From Segatella copri (GTDB taxonomy: Bacteria > Bacteroidota > Bacteroidia > Bacteroidales > Bacteroidaceae): 64,000 bases of DNA. The translations under genes and the position numbers were made by a program. Below, in pieces: positions 41,338-50,892 of the stretch. The DNA lies in NCBI RefSeq assembly GCF_019249795.2, contig NZ_CP156891.1, forward strand, positions 1,506,001 through 1,570,000. Direction: 5' to 3'. The notes beneath the pieces are model-generated. The model saw nothing but the letters and a program-made list of their open reading frames with translations. It was not told where the DNA came from and ran no database searches. The first letter of the stretch is position 1. Every line of letters begins with the position of its first letter.

Positions 41338-43512
41338 TTAGAATACCTTTACGAAACGGTCGATATCGATAGAAAGACCTACCGTGAAGGTGCGGCCGGT
41401 GGTCATCGCCGAACTCCAATAATAGTTCTTTGGCGTATAACCGAAAAGATTATCTACCGTAAAATTCAGATTGATGGCATCCAGGAATCGCTGCTGAAGA
41501 GTGAACTTCCACAACTGATATGCCTGGTCATGCTTCTTGATGTTCGTATCAGGAGCAGACAGGTATCTGCCTGACAGAGCGGCATTGATGCGATAGAACG
41601 AACAGAGCTGGCGATCGTAGTCGAGACGCCAGGTAGCTGAATGCGGACGAGGCTGGGAGAACTGGGAATCTACGCTTCTGCCACCCACATGGAGATAACT
41701 GTAGTCGAGTTTCACACCGAGTCCCATATCCGAACGGTACTGGGCACTGAAGTCGATGCCGCTCACCTCTACTCCATCCTCGTTGCAATAACGCGAAGCC
41801 ACATCCGGCTGACCGGTTCCCGGGGTATAATCGGCATAATCCTCGGTAGTGATGCGCTTATCATACTTATTATAATAGCCCATCAGGGTAAGACTATACT
41901 GACCGGTAAAGAAGCCAGCATTCTTCACCCTTCCGGTATGCTCCAGCGCCAGGTTGTAGTTGTTGCTCTTCTCCGGCTTCAGATCCGGATTACCGTAAAT
42001 CATCTGCATACCTGCCATATCAAAGTTCATATACATCTCCTTGAGCGTTGGGGCACGGAATCCGCCGGCATAGTTGGCACGGATGGAGAAACCCTTCCAC
42101 TTGGTCATCAGAGCCAGACGACTGGTAGTAGCATGCTGGCTGGATGCAGAGAAGTAATCATGACGAAGACTTGCCACGATGTTCAACCACTGCAAAGGAT
42201 TGTAATCGAACTGGGCGAAGGCATCACATGAATTCTGATTCTTTGATTCATTATCCTCAAACTGATAGGTGGTAAGATAATCGTTCAGGAAATCTGCACC
42301 TACCGTCAATGTATTCTTGCCGAAGATATGGGAATAGAGGGCACGGACGGTGTTCTGACGGTTGGTATAATCGTGGTCGTGAGTACGCTCATCATTCACA
42401 TATCGAGCCTTGTCATACTGGTCGAAGCCGTAAGAAATCTCCAGATTATCATTCTCCGAAAGATTCATCACGGTCTTCAGTCCGGCAGAATAATCCATGT
42501 AATGATCATCATAGTTGCTGCGCTTGCTGATACGATTGAAATAACCGCCACGACCTATCAGTTTTACCTTATCAGAGAACTTGTAGGTAAGACGCTCCTT
42601 CACATTGAAGGTCTCTCCACCATAGATATGGAGGATGTTGGATTCTGTATCGAAAGGACTGGTGAGCTGAACCTCATCCGATGTGGTGCGCTGGATGCTG
42701 GTCTGCGAATTCCATTTTCCGGCATTGAAGCTGAAGCTTCCACCGTGGCGCCACTCCTTGTTGAAGTCGTTGTAGCGGGTATTGACATTGGCAGTCCAAG
42801 GCTCGCTGTTTTCACGGGAGATGATGTTGATGACTCCGGCTACGGCATTGGCGCCATAGAGCGCCGAAGCAGCACCCTTTACTATCTCGATACGTCCTAC
42901 ATTATCCAAGTTCAGACGACTATAATCTACATTATCCATGGTTTCACCAGCCAATCGCTCGCCATCTACGAGGAAGAGCACGGCGTTTCCACCGAAACCA
43001 TTCATATTGAGAGAAGTCTCCTGATTCATGGCATAGCCGAATTCCAGACCCGGCATCTGCTCGGTGAGGAGGTCCTGGATATTGGTAGCATCAGCTATCT
43101 TGATATCATTGGCGGTAATCAGACGGGTTACCACAGGAGCATCCTTCAAAGCCTTCGGAGTTCGGGTTGCGGTAACTACCACCTGATCGAGGGCTGTAGC
43201 ATCCGGTTGAAGGCGAAGCACATGCTGCTCACCTTTTCTCTCATCCGCTTTCAGTACGAAAGTCTGAGTCTGATAGCCCACAAAGCTCACCTTCACTCTC
43301 ACCGCTCCATTCTTGCTGTAAGGAATGCGGAAATATCCGTCTTCATCAGTTGTTACCCCATCCTTTGCATGCAAAATCTGGACGGTAGCACCCGCTAGAG
43401 GTGCGCCCGAATCATCGAGCACCCTACCCACGACATCGCCCTGGGTTTCGGCTTTCAGATTCAGGCACAATCCGCAAAGGATCAGGAATAGTGCGAATAT
43501 CTTTTGTTTCAT
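41338..43512 (-). CDS. TonB-dependent outer membrane receptor of the Hmu-like operon
   Basis: 724 residues with a signal peptide (MKQKIFALFLILCGLCLNLKAE), a CarboxypepD_reg-like domain (about 26-105), the TonB box region LDQVVVTATRTPK (about 108-120), a plug domain (VFLVDGERLAGE-like segment and GRIEIVKGAASALYGANAVAG), and a beta barrel ending in VGLSIDIDRFVKVF. The GAASALYGANA motif and operon context fit haem/porphyrin receptors like HmuR, but no diagnostic haem-binding His pair was verified. It is last of six minus-strand genes and is followed by a terminator. Confidence 0.85.
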   Translation of the reverse strand: MKQKIFALFLILCGLCLNLKAETQGDVVGRVLDDSGAPLAGATVQILHAKDGVTTDEDGYFRIPYSKNGAVRVKVSFVGYQTQTFVLKADERKGEQHVLRLQPDATALDQVVVTATRTPKALKDAPVVTRLITANDIKIADATNIQDLLTEQMPGLEFGYAMNQETSLNMNGFGGNAVLFLVDGERLAGETMDNVDYSRLNLDNVGRIEIVKGAASALYGANAVAGVINIISRENSEPWTANVNTRYNDFNKEWRHGGSFSFNAGKWNSQTSIQRTTSDEVQLTSPFDTESNILHIYGGETFNVKERLTYKFSDKVKLIGRGGYFNRISKRSNYDDHYMDYSAGLKTVMNLSENDNLEISYGFDQYDKARYVNDERTHDHDYTNRQNTVRALYSHIFGKNTLTVGADFLNDYLTTYQFEDNESKNQNSCDAFAQFDYNPLQWLNIVASLRHDYFSASSQHATTSRLALMTKWKGFSIRANYAGGFRAPTLKEMYMNFDMAGMQMIYGNPDLKPEKSNNYNLALEHTGRVKNAGFFTGQYSLTLMGYYNKYDKRITTEDYADYTPGTGQPDVASRYCNEDGVEVSGIDFSAQYRSDMGLGVKLDYSYLHVGGRSVDSQFSQPRPHSATWRLDYDRQLCSFYRINAALSGRYLSAPDTNIKKHDQAYQLWKFTLQQRFLDAINLNFTVDNLFGYTPKNYYWSSAMTTGRTFTVGLSIDIDRFVKVF

Positions 43513-43547
43513 CGAGTTATATCAAAGTTTATCCAGAAACTATTCTC

Positions 43548-44030
43548 TTATTTTGTACAAACAAACTTACCAATCATTGGCATAGGCATTTTGCCATACT
43601 GCACAGAATAGTTGACGGTCAGGGTTTTGTCCTTCAATGTACCATGCAAAGTAACTGTGTACTTCTTCTCTGCACCATTCACGGTAATAGTACCTGCATA
43701 GTTCTCCTGAGAGAAAGCATAAGCACCGTTAGAACCGGAAGCCTTCACAGCAGGTACCTCCAGAGCAGGAAGAGCCATCATACCCTCGCCACAAGCTGGC
43801 AATGTAACCTTGACTGTAGCATCATCTACAGCCTCAATCTTCATGGTAAGGTTATCGTATGTAGAAGCCGTGCCCATTACAGTCATATCCAAACTTCCGG
43901 TATAGGTACCCGCAATTTCCTTTGCCGCAGCTACTGCTACAGGATCATCATCGCTGCTGCAAGAGCTGAATGCTACACACATAGAAACCAAAGCCAACAT
44001 CATGGCCATCATTGTCTTAAACTTTTTCAT
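43548..44030 (-). CDS. Calycin-like beta-barrel lipoprotein
   Basis: 160 residues with a lipoprotein signal (ALVSMCVAFSSCSSDDD; lipid on the Cys of SSCSS) and a mature domain of alternating beta strands (IAGTYTGSLDMTVMG, LTMKIEAVDDATVKVTLP, YAGTITVNGAEKKYTVTLHG), matching the calycin-like domain of Bacteroidales lipoproteins. It is probably on the outer membrane. It lies 35 nt before the receptor gene, the position HmuY would fill in Porphyromonas, so it may be a haem-capture protein of a different fold. That role is inferred. Confidence 0.8.
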   Translation of the reverse strand: MKKFKTMMAMMLALVSMCVAFSSCSSDDDPVAVAAAKEIAGTYTGSLDMTVMGTASTYDNLTMKIEAVDDATVKVTLPACGEGMMALPALEVPAVKASGSNGAYAFSQENYAGTITVNGAEKKYTVTLHGTLKDKTLTVNYSVQYGKMPMPMIGKFVCTK

Positions 44031-44093
44031 TTTTCTTTATTTTTCTTTTAGTTACAATAATATTTTCTGTTTGAGGGGATTTGTAATCCCCGA

Positions 44094-44438
44094 TTATTTA
44101 TCTTCCGGAACATAGATGATTTCGCCATTCTCCAGCTGGTAAGCAATGCCTACCTTCTTTCCCTTGTTGCCCGACTTCTGGCTCTGGTCTTCAGAAGGGG
44201 TATAGCGATTTATCTTCTGTCCATCCTTGGTAATGATTTCCATATTCTCCTTGCCAGGGTTCTTCACCATCGTGAAGTCATCCTTGCTGAACATTTCCGT
44301 CATATTATAGCGCGAAACGAGGGCTACCATCAGGGCGAGGGCAAATACCATCGCCACATCGAAGAGGTTGCTCACTACGCTCATCGGATCATCATCCTCG
44401 CCATCATGCGCAAGCCTATTTCTGCGTCTCTGTCTCAT
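44094..44438 (-). CDS. DUF2149 membrane protein (HmuV-like)
   Basis: 114 residues with one membrane helix near the N-terminus (SNLFDVAMVFALALMVALV) after an Asp-rich DDDPMSVV stretch, then a polar domain. DUF2149 proteins accompany TolQ-like and CobN-like genes, and the topology recalls ExbD/TolR. It probably works with the TolQ-like protein to energise or support the outer membrane receptor or chelatase. The gap to the TolQ-like gene (44439-44501) contains repeated TTTTTACC-type units. Confidence 0.85.
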   Translation of the reverse strand: MRQRRRNRLAHDGEDDDPMSVVSNLFDVAMVFALALMVALVSRYNMTEMFSKDDFTMVKNPGKENMEIITKDGQKINRYTPSEDQSQKSGNKGKKVGIAYQLENGEIIYVPEDK

Positions 44439-44445
44439 AAATTAT

Positions 44446-44514
44446 ATATCTTTACTTTTTTACCTTTAAAAGCCTTTTTTACTTTTTTACCTTTTTACTT
44501 TTTACCTTTCCTCC
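44446..44514. repeat. TTTTTACC-type low-complexity repeat inside the haem operon
   Basis: About four units of CTTTTTTACCTTT lie between two operon genes. The same unit builds the arms of the inverted repeat at 9604-9672. Confidence 0.6.
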
Positions 44515-45092
44515 AAAAGGTCTGCCATAAACTCAAGGTTGCTCATATCCTCGGTGTACCAGCGGTTCTTGGTCTGCTTGGTTACGAAACCGATGGCAGC
44601 AGAGAACAATCCCACTACGGTAGTAGCGAAAGCCACCTGCATATTGTAAGCCATCGAAGCAATATCGCCGGTAGAAAGACCTACCAGAGCAGGACCCATC
44701 GGAATCAAGGTACCCATCAAACCGAGCATCGGACCCATCTTCAGAAGTGTAGAAGGAAGAGAAAGATCCTTCTCAACAAACTGGGCATACTGGTCGAGGA
44801 TGCGGTTCACCTGCGCCTTGCTCTGACGGTTGTCCACGAGTTTCTTCATATAGGAAACGATGACAGCCTGCTTGTTCTTTGGCAAGCGATCGCCCAGGGT
44901 ATCGATGTTATCGAGCGTCAGGGTGTTCATCTGTTCACGAATCTCCGCACCCGACTTGCGCTTTACAAGATACTGTCCGAAGAAACCTCCAAGGAGCAGC
45001 AAGGCTCTGAGGAAGAAGAAAATCAACAAAATAATCACAGGAACCAGCATGCCTGTGGAAATCCAAAACAATACGTCTGATATGTAATTCAT
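44502..45092 (-). CDS. MotA/TolQ/ExbB-family proton-channel protein (HmuU-like)
   Basis: 196 residues, three membrane helices (about 12-34, 118-140 and 150-172) with a cytosolic loop between the first two. The conserved TolQ/ExbB segment LLKMGPMLGLMGTLIPMGPAL and the later FATTVVGLFSAAIGFV are visible. It likely forms a proton channel with the DUF2149 protein. Its start overlaps the stop of the previous gene by one base (TAATG on the minus strand), so it is translationally coupled. Confidence 0.9.
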   Translation of the reverse strand: MNYISDVLFWISTGMLVPVIILLIFFFLRALLLLGGFFGQYLVKRKSGAEIREQMNTLTLDNIDTLGDRLPKNKQAVIVSYMKKLVDNRQSKAQVNRILDQYAQFVEKDLSLPSTLLKMGPMLGLMGTLIPMGPALVGLSTGDIASMAYNMQVAFATTVVGLFSAAIGFVTKQTKNRWYTEDMSNLEFMADLLEER

Positions 45093-45781
45093 TATACTCT
45101 ATATTTTTTAATTTGATAATTGTAAATTGCCCATCCTATCGCCATTCCTACGATGACGATGGCGATAACGCCGAGAAGCGAGAGGGCATCGAAACTGTTG
45201 AATCCTGCCACCGCAGTCCTGCCATTCACCGTACCGATGATGCCCATCAATCCGAGCAGCACCTCTACCAGAAAAAGCAGTTCCAAGCGGATTGGTCGCT
45301 CCGGCAAGAGCCATCTCAAACCGTAGGTGAATACCGGCGTCAAGACCAGCAGCACTACGGCAAGCACCCATGCCACTACCTGGAACGATACGCCGGGAAG
45401 CAGGAAGATGGTCATCACCAGAACACTGAAAAGCACTGGGAAAACCAGCAAACCCGGGAAGTACTTCAGGAAGATGAAGAACACCCATTTGCGGCGACTC
45501 ACATGTTCCGAAGTCTTCAGATCTACGTGGTGCACACAGAAAAGCATCGTGAGTGCCACATCGATACTCAGCAGCACCGCCATATCGAGCATCAGCTTCT
45601 GGTCGGCTATCCAAGCCGCAATCTGCGTCTTCGACTGTTCGATGGCAAGTGGCCAGGTCATTCCCACGAAGAAGGCTACGAGCACCGAGATGATCATAAT
45701 CTCCTTCACTCCGTGGAAGGTCTGCTTCAGCACAAAACTGAAGCAAACCAATATCATCATTACTAAAACTAATGTCTCCAT
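45092..45781 (-). CDS. Polytopic membrane protein of the Hmu-like operon (HmuT position)
   Basis: 229 residues with six or seven hydrophobic segments (VMMILVCFSFVL, IISVLVAFFVGMTWPLA, VLLSIDVALTMLFCVHH, YFPGLLVFPVLFSVLVM, VVAWVLAVVLLVL, LLFLVEVLLGLMGIIG, LLGVIAIVIVGMAIGW). No enzymatic motif was recognised. It sits 2 nt after the CobN-like gene and overlaps the TolQ-like gene by one base, the place of the uncharacterised hmuT in hmu operons. It may move haem, porphyrin or metal across the inner membrane. Confidence 0.75.
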   Translation of the reverse strand: METLVLVMMILVCFSFVLKQTFHGVKEIMIISVLVAFFVGMTWPLAIEQSKTQIAAWIADQKLMLDMAVLLSIDVALTMLFCVHHVDLKTSEHVSRRKWVFFIFLKYFPGLLVFPVLFSVLVMTIFLLPGVSFQVVAWVLAVVLLVLTPVFTYGLRWLLPERPIRLELLFLVEVLLGLMGIIGTVNGRTAVAGFNSFDALSLLGVIAIVIVGMAIGWAIYNYQIKKYRV

Positions 45782-45783
45782 TT

Positions 45784-48700
45784 CTATTCAACCATATTCT
45801 TTCTTCTTCTGCGAATCAGAATCGCCAACATCACGAATGCTACGATGACGATGACACCTACTACGATGCCGCTCACCACAGTGGTGGTCTTTTGAGCTTC
45901 CTCATTCAGCGTCTCCTTCTTCATCACCATACCCTTGTCGCTGCTGTTCTTCGCAGCCTCAGCGTCGCGGATCTGCTCTACATTCTGCTGATATTCCTTG
46001 GCAGAAGCAGCATCGGTCTTGCTGGCGATATAGTTGCGCAGCTTGGCATTGTCGCAGACGAAACCGGAGCATGAAGGCTTATACTTGTTCACGGTCTCGG
46101 TATGAAGCTTGGCGATATCCTTGAGCTGCTGAGGAGTAGCCTTCCACATTCCCTTGCGGGCACTCTCCATCATCACGGCGGTCATCTCCATCAGCGCAGC
46201 CGGATTCTGCTTGTCAAAAAACTCCTTGGTTCCGAGATGGTACTTGTCCTTGACATATACATTATAGATCTCGTCCCACATCTCCTTGTCGATTGCCTTT
46301 GGCTTCATCACATTCCAGCCGTAGGTATTGGTTACGATTTCGGCGAATGTGCTGGCACTGCTGGCTCCACCCTTCATCTTCTCCTTGATATAGGCTGGAT
46401 TGAAGATGGTGGTTCTGCCCTCGATGCCGATAGCCTCCTTCACCTCCTGCATTCTCATATTGCTATGGTTGCGATAGTCGGCGAGATAAGCATCTGGATC
46501 CTTACCGGTTACGTTGCGCACTGCAAGGTTCATACCTCCCATAAACTCATATACGTGGTCGAGACTCAAAGCGCCCCAAGTGTTGCTCTGTCGTGGCTGA
46601 ACTACCACATCAGTACGAGTCAGCGCTGCCTCGAAAGCAGCCTTGCGAACGGTCTCCCAGTTCTTCTCATCACCGTAGTAGGCACCCATATTGTTCAGAT
46701 AGACCTCGGCAATCTGACTCTCCTTATCCCAGCGGTCGCCTGCGGTTACCATCTCCTGAATACCGGTGCCATAGTTGCCGTTTACGCCACCAAACACTCG
46801 ATACATACTTACCTCGCGGGCCTCCTTTGGCGACATACCCTTCTCTACAAGCACTCTTTCGGATTCGGTAACACCGGCTTTCACCAGGTTGTCATACTTA
46901 TCACCCTTGGCATTTGCCGCCATCTCAATCGCCTTGTTGATGAGGAAGAGACGGGATGCTGCCAGGTCGCGGAGCTGACCGGAAGTCTGAACCACGACAT
47001 CGATGCGAGGACGGCCCAACTGCTTGGATGGAATGAGACGCAGATCGGTAACACGGCCGAAGGCATCTCTTACCGGTTCTACACCGAGCATATAGAGAAT
47101 CTGGGCGATGGTAGCACCCTCTGTTTCGATAAACTCGCTACTCCAGAGCGTATAGCTTACCTTACGAGGATATTCACCCTTATGTCGCTCGCAATACATC
47201 TTGATGGTATTGTCGCAAAGTTCCTTTGCCTTCTCCCAGGCATCCTCCGAAGGTGTATTCTCCACATTGATGGAGAAGAGGTTTCTACCGGTAGGCAGAG
47301 TGTTCGGATTCACTATCAAATCACCACCAGGAGATGGAGCGGTAAAGCCGCCATTCAGGGCATTCATCAGAGAAGACATCTCGTTGAGCGGACTCTGACG
47401 GAGCGCCTCCGAATACTTGCCCACATTCTGCAAGACATGCTCTACGGTAGTGATAGCCTGAGCCAGATGAATCTGCTGACGGGTATATTTAGGTGCTTTC
47501 GACATCATCATACCCTTATCTTTAGAAGATTTCTGAGATGCTTTGCCCTTGCCGGCTTTCGCCATCTTCGCCTTCTTCAAATCCTCCAGATACCATTTCT
47601 GGCCCTTCTTGATGGCTTCCATCATCTTGTCAGGGAAGCGACCGGTCTGCTCCATCTTCTCAAAAGCCTCACGACTCATCTGCGGAATCTTCTTCTTATG
47701 AGAAACCTTGGCAGCACGGAGCTCGCTTACCGTACGGTGGTCCACCCTCTTCGGCTTCGCCTCCTTCGCTCCACCCATCTGGTCTGCCATCTGCATCATC
47801 ATCTGGATAGGATCCGGAGCTGCCTGCATCGCCTCTACCTTACGGGCCATCTGGAGTTCGGCAGGAGTGATTCCTACATAACGGCAGATGTATTCATCAG
47901 AAACCGAGGCAGAACCCAGAAGCTGGGTCACGGTATTGCGTGCCTTGCTCAGATAGAGACGGTCGAAAAGCTGCTTGTGCTTCTCCACACCCTCCTGAGC
48001 ACGACCTTTCAGTTTATCTACTGCCAGCATTCCGTAGGCAATAGGATCTGTAGCCATCGCATAGACACTGGTGCGGACATCATCATTATCGTATGGCACA
48101 CCCAGAGTATAGAGCTTGCCGGTAATCTTCTCGTTTGCCAACTCTTCCGCAAAATTCTCTACTCTCGCGATTTCATCTGCAGAATAAGGCTTGTTCATCT
48201 GCTTGGCATCGAGTCCCAGTTCACGGGCGATTCCCATCTTCACGGTCAGCGCCTTCACTTTCAGCGACTGTTCGGCAGATGCCTTCTTTTCGTAAGACTG
48301 GATGGCATCGCTCAACTGCTTATAGGTCTGTCGCAATTCGCTCTCCTTGAAAGGAGGAGTGAGATAGCTCTGGGTCTGGGCATAGGTACGGCGCTTGGCA
48401 ATCATCGCCTCGCCCACATTGCCGATGGTATATATATAAAGATGTGGAACCACACCAATCAATCGGTCACTCCAGTCGTTGCTGTCGAGTGCCACCTGCT
48501 TTCTCGGGGTATATTCCAGCGAACCGTGGGTTCCGAAATGGATAAGTGCATCGGCACTGAAACCATAACGAGCCCAGAGATAAGAGGCAACATAGGTGTA
48601 AGGAGGTGCCTGGTCGGTGCCATGCACAATCTTGAAGGAGTCGCCTCCCACGCCTGCCATCACCTGTGGAAGCAGAGCCACATTACCAAACTGCAGTCTT

Positions 48701-50172
48701 GCCACCGCCAACTTACCGTCATCGGTAGCCATATATTTGCCAGGGAAGGAACCATAGAGCTGATTCAGCTCCTTGATCATCTTCTTAGACAAAGCCTTCT
48801 GTGTCCATCCGGCAAACTGCTGGGCGGTAACCAGGGCTGGATGTCCCGACTGGAGGAATTGGGTATAGGCTCCCTCTGCATAGGTTCCGAAGACGGCACC
48901 CTGAGCCTGGATCATCTTTGCCAGTTCCTGAGGATTGGCAGGCAACTTGCCTACATTATATCCCTCATTCTTCAAGCGAACCAGGAGATTGTAGAGCGAT
49001 GGAACCACTTCCATTCCCGAAGCAGTAAGTGCATTCTGACCCGGACCCTTGAAGTAGAAGATGGCGATGCGCTTGCTGCTGTTCTTCTTGTTCTTCAGAT
49101 TCACATAGCCCTGCACGCTCTCCACAAAACTCTCCATTCTGTCTGGGATGCCGTAAACCTCCTGCAAGCCCTCCTTGTTGATGCGCTGACCGAAAACCAC
49201 GTATGGACGGATGGCACCATCAATCTCCGGAGTCACGATGCTCTGCGACATGAAACCGCCATTCATTCCCTGCTTGTCGTTCTCCCAATCGGTGGTCAAA
49301 CGGTTGATATTAAGAGGTGAGAACAGAGGAATATTCTTCTGCTTCAGAAACTCTACGAAGTAATCGCCCAACCTGCCGTGCGCCATATTCACTACGGCAT
49401 TCACCTGGATACTGTCGGCATGATGACCGGCGATAAAGCTCTGCAGCTGGTTGATGCGATACACCATGAATCCCTTCTTCTCGAAAGCCTTCTCCATATC
49501 AGGAGCCGCACCCATAAAACCGGTGAGCAAGATGGTAGGAGCACCTTTCTTATATAATCCGTTCTTCGCCAGGAAGGCATTGTACTCACGGATGCTGTTG
49601 AAACCCAGTTCATCACCCTTTTCATCCTTCGGGTCGAAATGAGTCAGGAGATAGTTTGGTCGCTCATCCACACGTTCCGGTTCTGGAGCCATGAACTTCT
49701 TTCCGTCGATAAACTTGCGGATGTAAGCGAGCATACTGTGATAATTCTTCTTGCTGCCGTTCTCGATGTACTGCATCAGATAATCGGCATCGAAATTATC
49801 TACTGATACGATATTGTTGGCTGGGTTGGTAGCAGCATGAGTCAGGGTCGGCACCTTATAGGAAGCCTCTTCCAACTGCTTGCGCTGGTTCTCGTCGATT
49901 CGGAGTCCCATACCATTCACGATAATCATATCGTAATCATCCAGATGATCGAAATCATCGGTCGTGATCTCACTCAGTTTAATCATCGCATTGTCGTTGG
50001 CATGCGAAATCTGTCCCAGCGCAATAGCCTGATAGTTGAGGAAAGCGATGCGGGTAGTACCCACCCAGGCAGAGTAAGCCTTCGCCAAACCTCCCAGAAC
50101 AATCACGGCCAACAAGGCCAGGAAGATGTGTTTCTTTTTAATCTTTCTGATTTTTCCTAATCCTTTTTTCAT
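45784..50172 (-). CDS. hmuS: CobN-type chelatase, HmuS-like
   Basis: 1462 residues. An N-terminal membrane/signal helix (HIFLALLAVIVLGGLA, about 15-30) and a C-terminal helix (VVSGIVVGVIVIVAFVMLAIL) followed by RRRRKN place the enzyme outside the inner membrane, anchored at both ends. The CobN/BchH core is visible: LIHFGTHGSLEYTPRKQVAL, IYTIGNVGEAMIAKRRTYAQ, and later GGMNLAVRNVTGKDPDAYLA. A Lys/Ser-rich insertion lies near residues 880-905. In Hmu systems the CobN-like protein is thought to act on haem, removing iron rather than inserting cobalt. No cobalamin genes are nearby. It is first in the operon. Confidence 0.9.
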   Translation of the reverse strand: MKKGLGKIRKIKKKHIFLALLAVIVLGGLAKAYSAWVGTTRIAFLNYQAIALGQISHANDNAMIKLSEITTDDFDHLDDYDMIIVNGMGLRIDENQRKQLEEASYKVPTLTHAATNPANNIVSVDNFDADYLMQYIENGSKKNYHSMLAYIRKFIDGKKFMAPEPERVDERPNYLLTHFDPKDEKGDELGFNSIREYNAFLAKNGLYKKGAPTILLTGFMGAAPDMEKAFEKKGFMVYRINQLQSFIAGHHADSIQVNAVVNMAHGRLGDYFVEFLKQKNIPLFSPLNINRLTTDWENDKQGMNGGFMSQSIVTPEIDGAIRPYVVFGQRINKEGLQEVYGIPDRMESFVESVQGYVNLKNKKNSSKRIAIFYFKGPGQNALTASGMEVVPSLYNLLVRLKNEGYNVGKLPANPQELAKMIQAQGAVFGTYAEGAYTQFLQSGHPALVTAQQFAGWTQKALSKKMIKELNQLYGSFPGKYMATDDGKLAVARLQFGNVALLPQVMAGVGGDSFKIVHGTDQAPPYTYVASYLWARYGFSADALIHFGTHGSLEYTPRKQVALDSNDWSDRLIGVVPHLYIYTIGNVGEAMIAKRRTYAQTQSYLTPPFKESELRQTYKQLSDAIQSYEKKASAEQSLKVKALTVKMGIARELGLDAKQMNKPYSADEIARVENFAEELANEKITGKLYTLGVPYDNDDVRTSVYAMATDPIAYGMLAVDKLKGRAQEGVEKHKQLFDRLYLSKARNTVTQLLGSASVSDEYICRYVGITPAELQMARKVEAMQAAPDPIQMMMQMADQMGGAKEAKPKRVDHRTVSELRAAKVSHKKKIPQMSREAFEKMEQTGRFPDKMMEAIKKGQKWYLEDLKKAKMAKAGKGKASQKSSKDKGMMMSKAPKYTRQQIHLAQAITTVEHVLQNVGKYSEALRQSPLNEMSSLMNALNGGFTAPSPGGDLIVNPNTLPTGRNLFSINVENTPSEDAWEKAKELCDNTIKMYCERHKGEYPRKVSYTLWSSEFIETEGATIAQILYMLGVEPVRDAFGRVTDLRLIPSKQLGRPRIDVVVQTSGQLRDLAASRLFLINKAIEMAANAKGDKYDNLVKAGVTESERVLVEKGMSPKEAREVSMYRVFGGVNGNYGTGIQEMVTAGDRWDKESQIAEVYLNNMGAYYGDEKNWETVRKAAFEAALTRTDVVVQPRQSNTWGALSLDHVYEFMGGMNLAVRNVTGKDPDAYLADYRNHSNMRMQEVKEAIGIEGRTTIFNPAYIKEKMKGGASSASTFAEIVTNTYGWNVMKPKAIDKEMWDEIYNVYVKDKYHLGTKEFFDKQNPAALMEMTAVMMESARKGMWKATPQQLKDIAKLHTETVNKYKPSCSGFVCDNAKLRNYIASKTDAASAKEYQQNVEQIRDAEAAKNSSDKGMVMKKETLNEEAQKTTTVVSGIVVGVIVIVAFVMLAILIRRRRKNMVE

Positions 50173-50194
50173 ATCTATTCCTTTTTTCAGGCTG

Positions 50195-50225
50195 CAAAGG
50201 TAAGACTTATTTAGAAATTGTACAA
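50195..50225 (-). promoter_or_regulatory. Promoter of the Hmu-like operon
   Basis: -7 TACCTTTG (50195-50202), 20-nt spacer, -33 TTG (50223-50225) on the minus strand. Two GAAATTGT copies (50213-50220 and 50232-50239) flank the -33 and could be regulator half-sites. Confidence 0.65.
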
Positions 50226-50377
50226 TACCGAGAAATTGTGATTTTCACATTTTTTATACTTAGAATTAGGTATCAGGTTAAACGCATAGATATAGTCTGT
50301 ACTAATAAATAAGTAGTGTTTTCAGGACTTTTTCTTTCATTTCAGCCCTCAAAAAGAGGAATTATTCCGAAATATGC

Positions 50378-50418
50378 AGAAAGAGCGTGATCACCATTAC
50401 GGCAATCACGCTCTTTCT
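50378..50418. terminator. 14-bp perfect hairpin after the flavodoxin-DUF2023 genes
   Basis: Arms AGAAAGAGCGTGAT (50378-50391) and its complement (50405-50418). It lies about 40 nt after the DUF2023 stop, between it and the divergent-side haem promoter. The T run is weak. Confidence 0.65.
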
Positions 50419-50457
50419 ACTTATAAACATAAAACATTACGAAGATGAAAGAAAAGC

Positions 50458-50811
50458 TTAGCAAACCTTCTTCTTCCGCTCACAATAGCGTTCGCATTGG
50501 GCACAGATGTCATATCCCAGCATGGCACCCAAGATGAAATCCTCCTCCGGCGTAAGCTGGCACAACGGTTTGGTGATTATCATGCGGATAGCATCCAGAC
50601 ATTCTTTCTTACCAAAGAAGAGATTCAGACGGTCGTTGCCAACCGGCTGGATGATATAATCAATGTTCTGACGCTCTAATCTAGTTATGGCAAAAGACTC
50701 ATATTTCTTGTTGAAGGTGTAGAGCACCAGGCGGCGCACGCCCTTCTTATATTCATATATATGATTCATCAGAACCTTCAAATCTACTGGTGTTGCGATT
50801 TCCTGCTGCAT
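50458..50811 (-). CDS. DUF2023 family protein
   Basis: A 117-residue soluble protein (LMNHIYEYKKGVRRLVLYT, FGKKECLDAIRMIITKPL, LTPEEDFILGAMLGYDICAQ) ending in a Cys/Lys-rich tail with CAQCERYCERKKKVC, which may bind metal. DUF2023 genes occur next to flavodoxin genes in Bacteroidales, as here (82 nt downstream of fldA on the same strand). The function is unknown; a link to flavodoxin or iron status is inferred from context. Confidence 0.8.
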   Translation of the reverse strand: MQQEIATPVDLKVLMNHIYEYKKGVRRLVLYTFNKKYESFAITRLERQNIDYIIQPVGNDRLNLFFGKKECLDAIRMIITKPLCQLTPEEDFILGAMLGYDICAQCERYCERKKKVC

Positions 50812-50892
50812 ACTATCCGAATTTATCTGTTTTTAAACCAAGAATCAGAGAATTCCATCATTCTCCAATTCTTGAAAAATATTTTTGTAAAA

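Noticed and set aside
46102..49320. Long plus-strand open frame (1072 codons) opposite the CobN-type gene
   Set aside because: It is an antisense shadow of a GC-rich, well-coded gene. Its translation is rich in His, Leu and Arg and shows no family motif, while the minus strand gives a clear CobN protein.
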